Source: Larix sibirica (taxonomy: Eukaryota > Streptophyta > Pinopsida > Pinales > Pinaceae). Taken from it: DNA of 21,112 bases. The position numbers and the translations under genes were made by a program. Of this stretch, positions 18,873 through 21,112 are shown piece after piece. Where the stretch lies: positions 17,988-39,099 of the forward strand of contig NWUY0300037834.1 of assembly GCA_004151065.3 (NCBI GenBank). Direction: 5' to 3'. The stretch's first letter is position 1, and each line of letters opens with the position of its first letter. The notes beneath the pieces were generated by a model. It did not search any database, was not told the origin of the DNA, and saw nothing but the letters and a program-made list of their open reading frames with translations.

Positions 18873-20444
18873 CTGCAAAGGATCATAGACAAACTCACTA
18901 ACTAGTTGTGTGAGAATCCATGTACATATTTAGTTTGCAGAAAAAGTAAAACTAAATTCTCACAATATATTTCTACTTTGCATCAACAATGTCTAAAGAA
19001 AGAAATTGTACTAATGTCCACTAGTGACCAAAATAGGTCAATGGGACTCAAGTGTACGTCTCACGTGAGAAGCCAAGCAGCAGAGTGCTCAGGGCATCTC
19101 CTTCCTAGGAAATGACCAAAACAATGCAGAAAGGCATGCAAAAGTGTGTAAATGTATAGGGAGGACAATCCTCATCACAGAGTAAAGAACACCCCTGTAA
19201 AGGAGGACACACACACACACAGGGAAAGCAAGGTCCCAATGAACAGATCAAGTCAATTGAGCAGTCTTAGCCATCTTCTGGATCAGAGGAGGAGCTATGA
19301 TCATCAACCACTATGAAGCCACCAAAAACAAATCTAATAATGTACTCTGAAGAAACGCCTAGATTAAATGGACCTGTTGGGTAGAGGTAGGTAGTTGGGG
19401 ACTCCGCACAATAGCTCTTCTAGAATCCAAGATTAACAGGTATCCAGAAGAAGGGGAATATATGGTGATATGCTCCTGCACAGGGGGCATATGTTGTGTG
19501 CTTGTGGGGGCAGAAGCCCCACAATGCCAAGATATCTGCAGCAGGGCAACCCAAGTGATAAGACAATGTCTGACCAGTTTTCTGTTTTATACTATTCAAG
19601 AGTGATGAAAGAAACATCACTCTTAATGAGCCTGTGCTAAGGATTTAAACTAAGTGTCTCATTTCGACAAAAAAAAATTTGTAGAATAATTATGTTAAAG
19701 AGACAAGGAATTTTCTTATCTGATACACATCTTATTTTATTTTTCTTCCTCCTGTTAGGAAAAAGCACACCTACATGCTCTGGGAATCAATCTCCCATTT
19801 AACTATCTATTGCATAACCATATCAGACTTGTGACTCTTAATATGCTAAAAATGATTTTAGAAAGGATACAAGAAGTTGTCTTTGGAAAATCTGACAGAA
19901 GCCATCTCAATCTTATTATCGGCTGACCTTAGGAAGAAACTGCACATTTTGGGACTTTGCTCGAGTCTTGTGACATGGCCAGTCGAAACTTATATAGAAT
20001 ATAGTTTTTTTGTTTCATGAAGCCCATGACCGTAATGCATGCAAATACTTGGTACTGGAAGGCTATGAAATGTTAACAGTTGTTGTTCATGTGATGGTGT
20101 AGAGACCATATCGCAGTGATTGGATCTTGCGATGTGGGCCTTTGCAGTGAATGATGTCTCCACTGAGGAGCTTGCTTCTTTTTTCCCTCACTTGGCTTCA
20201 GAATCCAGCTCCAGCATGCCTTGACTTCCTCTCTTTTGTACTGCACATTGCTTTGGGTTTTTAAGCATTTTTCATGTACGTTGTACCTCTTCTTTTAGCG
20301 AGCTACTTATATCTTTATCTGCTTTTGATAGTGTGACTATAGGAGCTGCTTTCACACTCCCACTATGTATTCACTGGATGTACTTTTATAGTCCCATTGA
20401 CCTACTTATTGTGGTCATTCATCGGACATTAACAAAATTATCTT
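18873..20444. other. Upstream intron or 5' flank of PURU; no exon recognised
   Basis: I searched the - strand for the conserved ACT-domain exon that should precede WPRAV (family residues GIVAKLS, GGNI, FYSRSEF) and found no match. Contents seen: a short (AC)n run near 19206-19221 and assorted AT-rich text. A 66-codon frame at 19420-19620 (-) has no known relative. Confidence 0.5.
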
Positions 20445-20995
20445 AGCTTATCTTATTTTTTTGGATGTGAAGACATCCTTATCCCAACTGAGAAGTTGTG
20501 TTGAACATGGTTGCAATACTTGTCACATAATGTCATCTACCTACCATTGTACACTCTGGATCTGTTTGATGAAGCACTCCACTTTATCAACTGCTTTCTA
20601 TGTTGATGCAGAAATGCCTACAGCTGGTGCAACTGGATAAGCCACGTCAATGGGCACTGCAACTTGAAATCCAAAGCAGATCACAAATGGGCTATCCTGT
20701 GTACAGTTGTACTAAGCTCTATTGTAGCTATGCTAAATGAATCCAAGATTGTCATCCCAAGTGCAGGGGTGCCAATGATTATACATGTGCAATAAATGAA
20801 CATTGATTTTGTTCACAACTTTGGTCTGTCCATCACTCTTCAGATGAAAGGCTGTGGACATATCTAGCCTTGTGTCCAACACGTTCGAAAGGAATTTCCA
20901 AAAGAAGAAAATGAATTTAGGATCTTCATCAGAGATGATGGATGTGGGAAACCCGAAATTGACCCAACATGCATGAAGAATATTTTGGTGTCCTG
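20445..20995 (-). pseudogene. Ty3/gypsy integrase fragment
   Basis: Read on the - strand from about 20995, the sequence gives 'NFGFPTSIISDEDPKFIFFF', then 'TRLDMSTAFHLKSDGQTKVV', 'HLLHMYNHWHPCTWDDNLGF', a stop, 'HSYNRA' and 'VICFGFQVAVPIDV'. This is the gypsy integrase core. The Asp of S-D-x-D-P is kept, but the Glu of D-G-Q-T-E is Lys (GAA to AAA). Below it, 'VDKVECFIKQIQSVQ' and, after further stops, 'FSVGIRM' match the usual integrase C-terminal part. No RT, gag or LTR is visible around it. It is a truncated relic. It lies in the same sense as PURU. Confidence 0.82.
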
Positions 20996-21112
20996 TGTTG
21001 AGTCAGTCTCCCTGCAGGGTGTTAGGGCTGTTAGATTTTAATAATATAGCAGTATAATTTCACTTATTAGGATCACTGAAAGTAGAACAGTGCACAGAAA
21101 CAAGAGACACAA
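20996..21112. other. Window edge, no recognised feature
   Basis: The integrase similarity ends near 20995. The last 117 bp show no coding match on either strand. Confidence 0.4.

Noticed and set aside
19206-19221. (AC)n microsatellite
   Set aside because: Only about eight units; too short to be notable beyond a mention.
19420-19620. 66-codon - strand frame as the missing PURU 5' exon
   Set aside because: It has none of the ACT-domain residues expected before WPRAV.
1-21112. CRISPR arrays, operons, bacterial promoters or a defence system
   Set aside because: No regularly spaced repeats or prokaryotic gene layout. Spliced plant gene and LTR elements show this is plant nuclear DNA.

Overview
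The window is nuclear DNA of a seed plant. The evidence is AT-rich sequence, decayed Ty1/copia and Ty3/gypsy LTR retrotransposons with initiator-tRNA(Met) primer sites, tRNA-derived SINE-like modules, and one GT-AG spliced gene whose product matches plant formyltetrahydrofolate deformylase (PURU). I cannot name the species. Nothing looks bacterial: there are no operons, ribosome sites or CRISPR.

Layout. 1-4967 is one old copia element on the + strand. Its 5' LTR is cut by the window edge, and gag, protease, integrase, RT and RNase H follow in order, all broken by stops and frameshifts. 4968-8516 is mostly featureless, with a candidate solo LTR at 5491-5857 and a GC-richer unidentified stretch near 7490-7860. 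8517-11461 is a complete but short gypsy-type element on the - strand, bounded by a 5-bp target duplication (ATGAT). It has LTRs of 648 and 609 bp, a tRNA(Met) primer site, gag with an intact zinc knuckle and a protease, but no RT or integrase. This gag(-protease)-only form resembles the plant TR-GAG class. 11462-16551 is non-coding and holds four separate local tandem duplications (units about 104, 35, 52 and 137 bp).

16552-18872 on the - strand holds the last six coding exons of a PURU gene. They read without a stop for 231 residues and keep the catalytic Asn-x-His and Asp. Its introns carry tRNA-like SINE modules. The 5' exons (ACT domain and organelle transit peptide) are not recognisable in 18873-21112. 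If transcription starts beyond the window, that stretch is intron or 5' flank, and it carries a decayed gypsy integrase fragment (about 20445-20995, - strand).

The only gene likely to work is the PURU gene, a one-carbon enzyme that hydrolyses 10-formyl-THF to THF and formate. The rest is a graveyard of transposable elements of different ages. The most notable item is the compact gag-protease element with its ends preserved.
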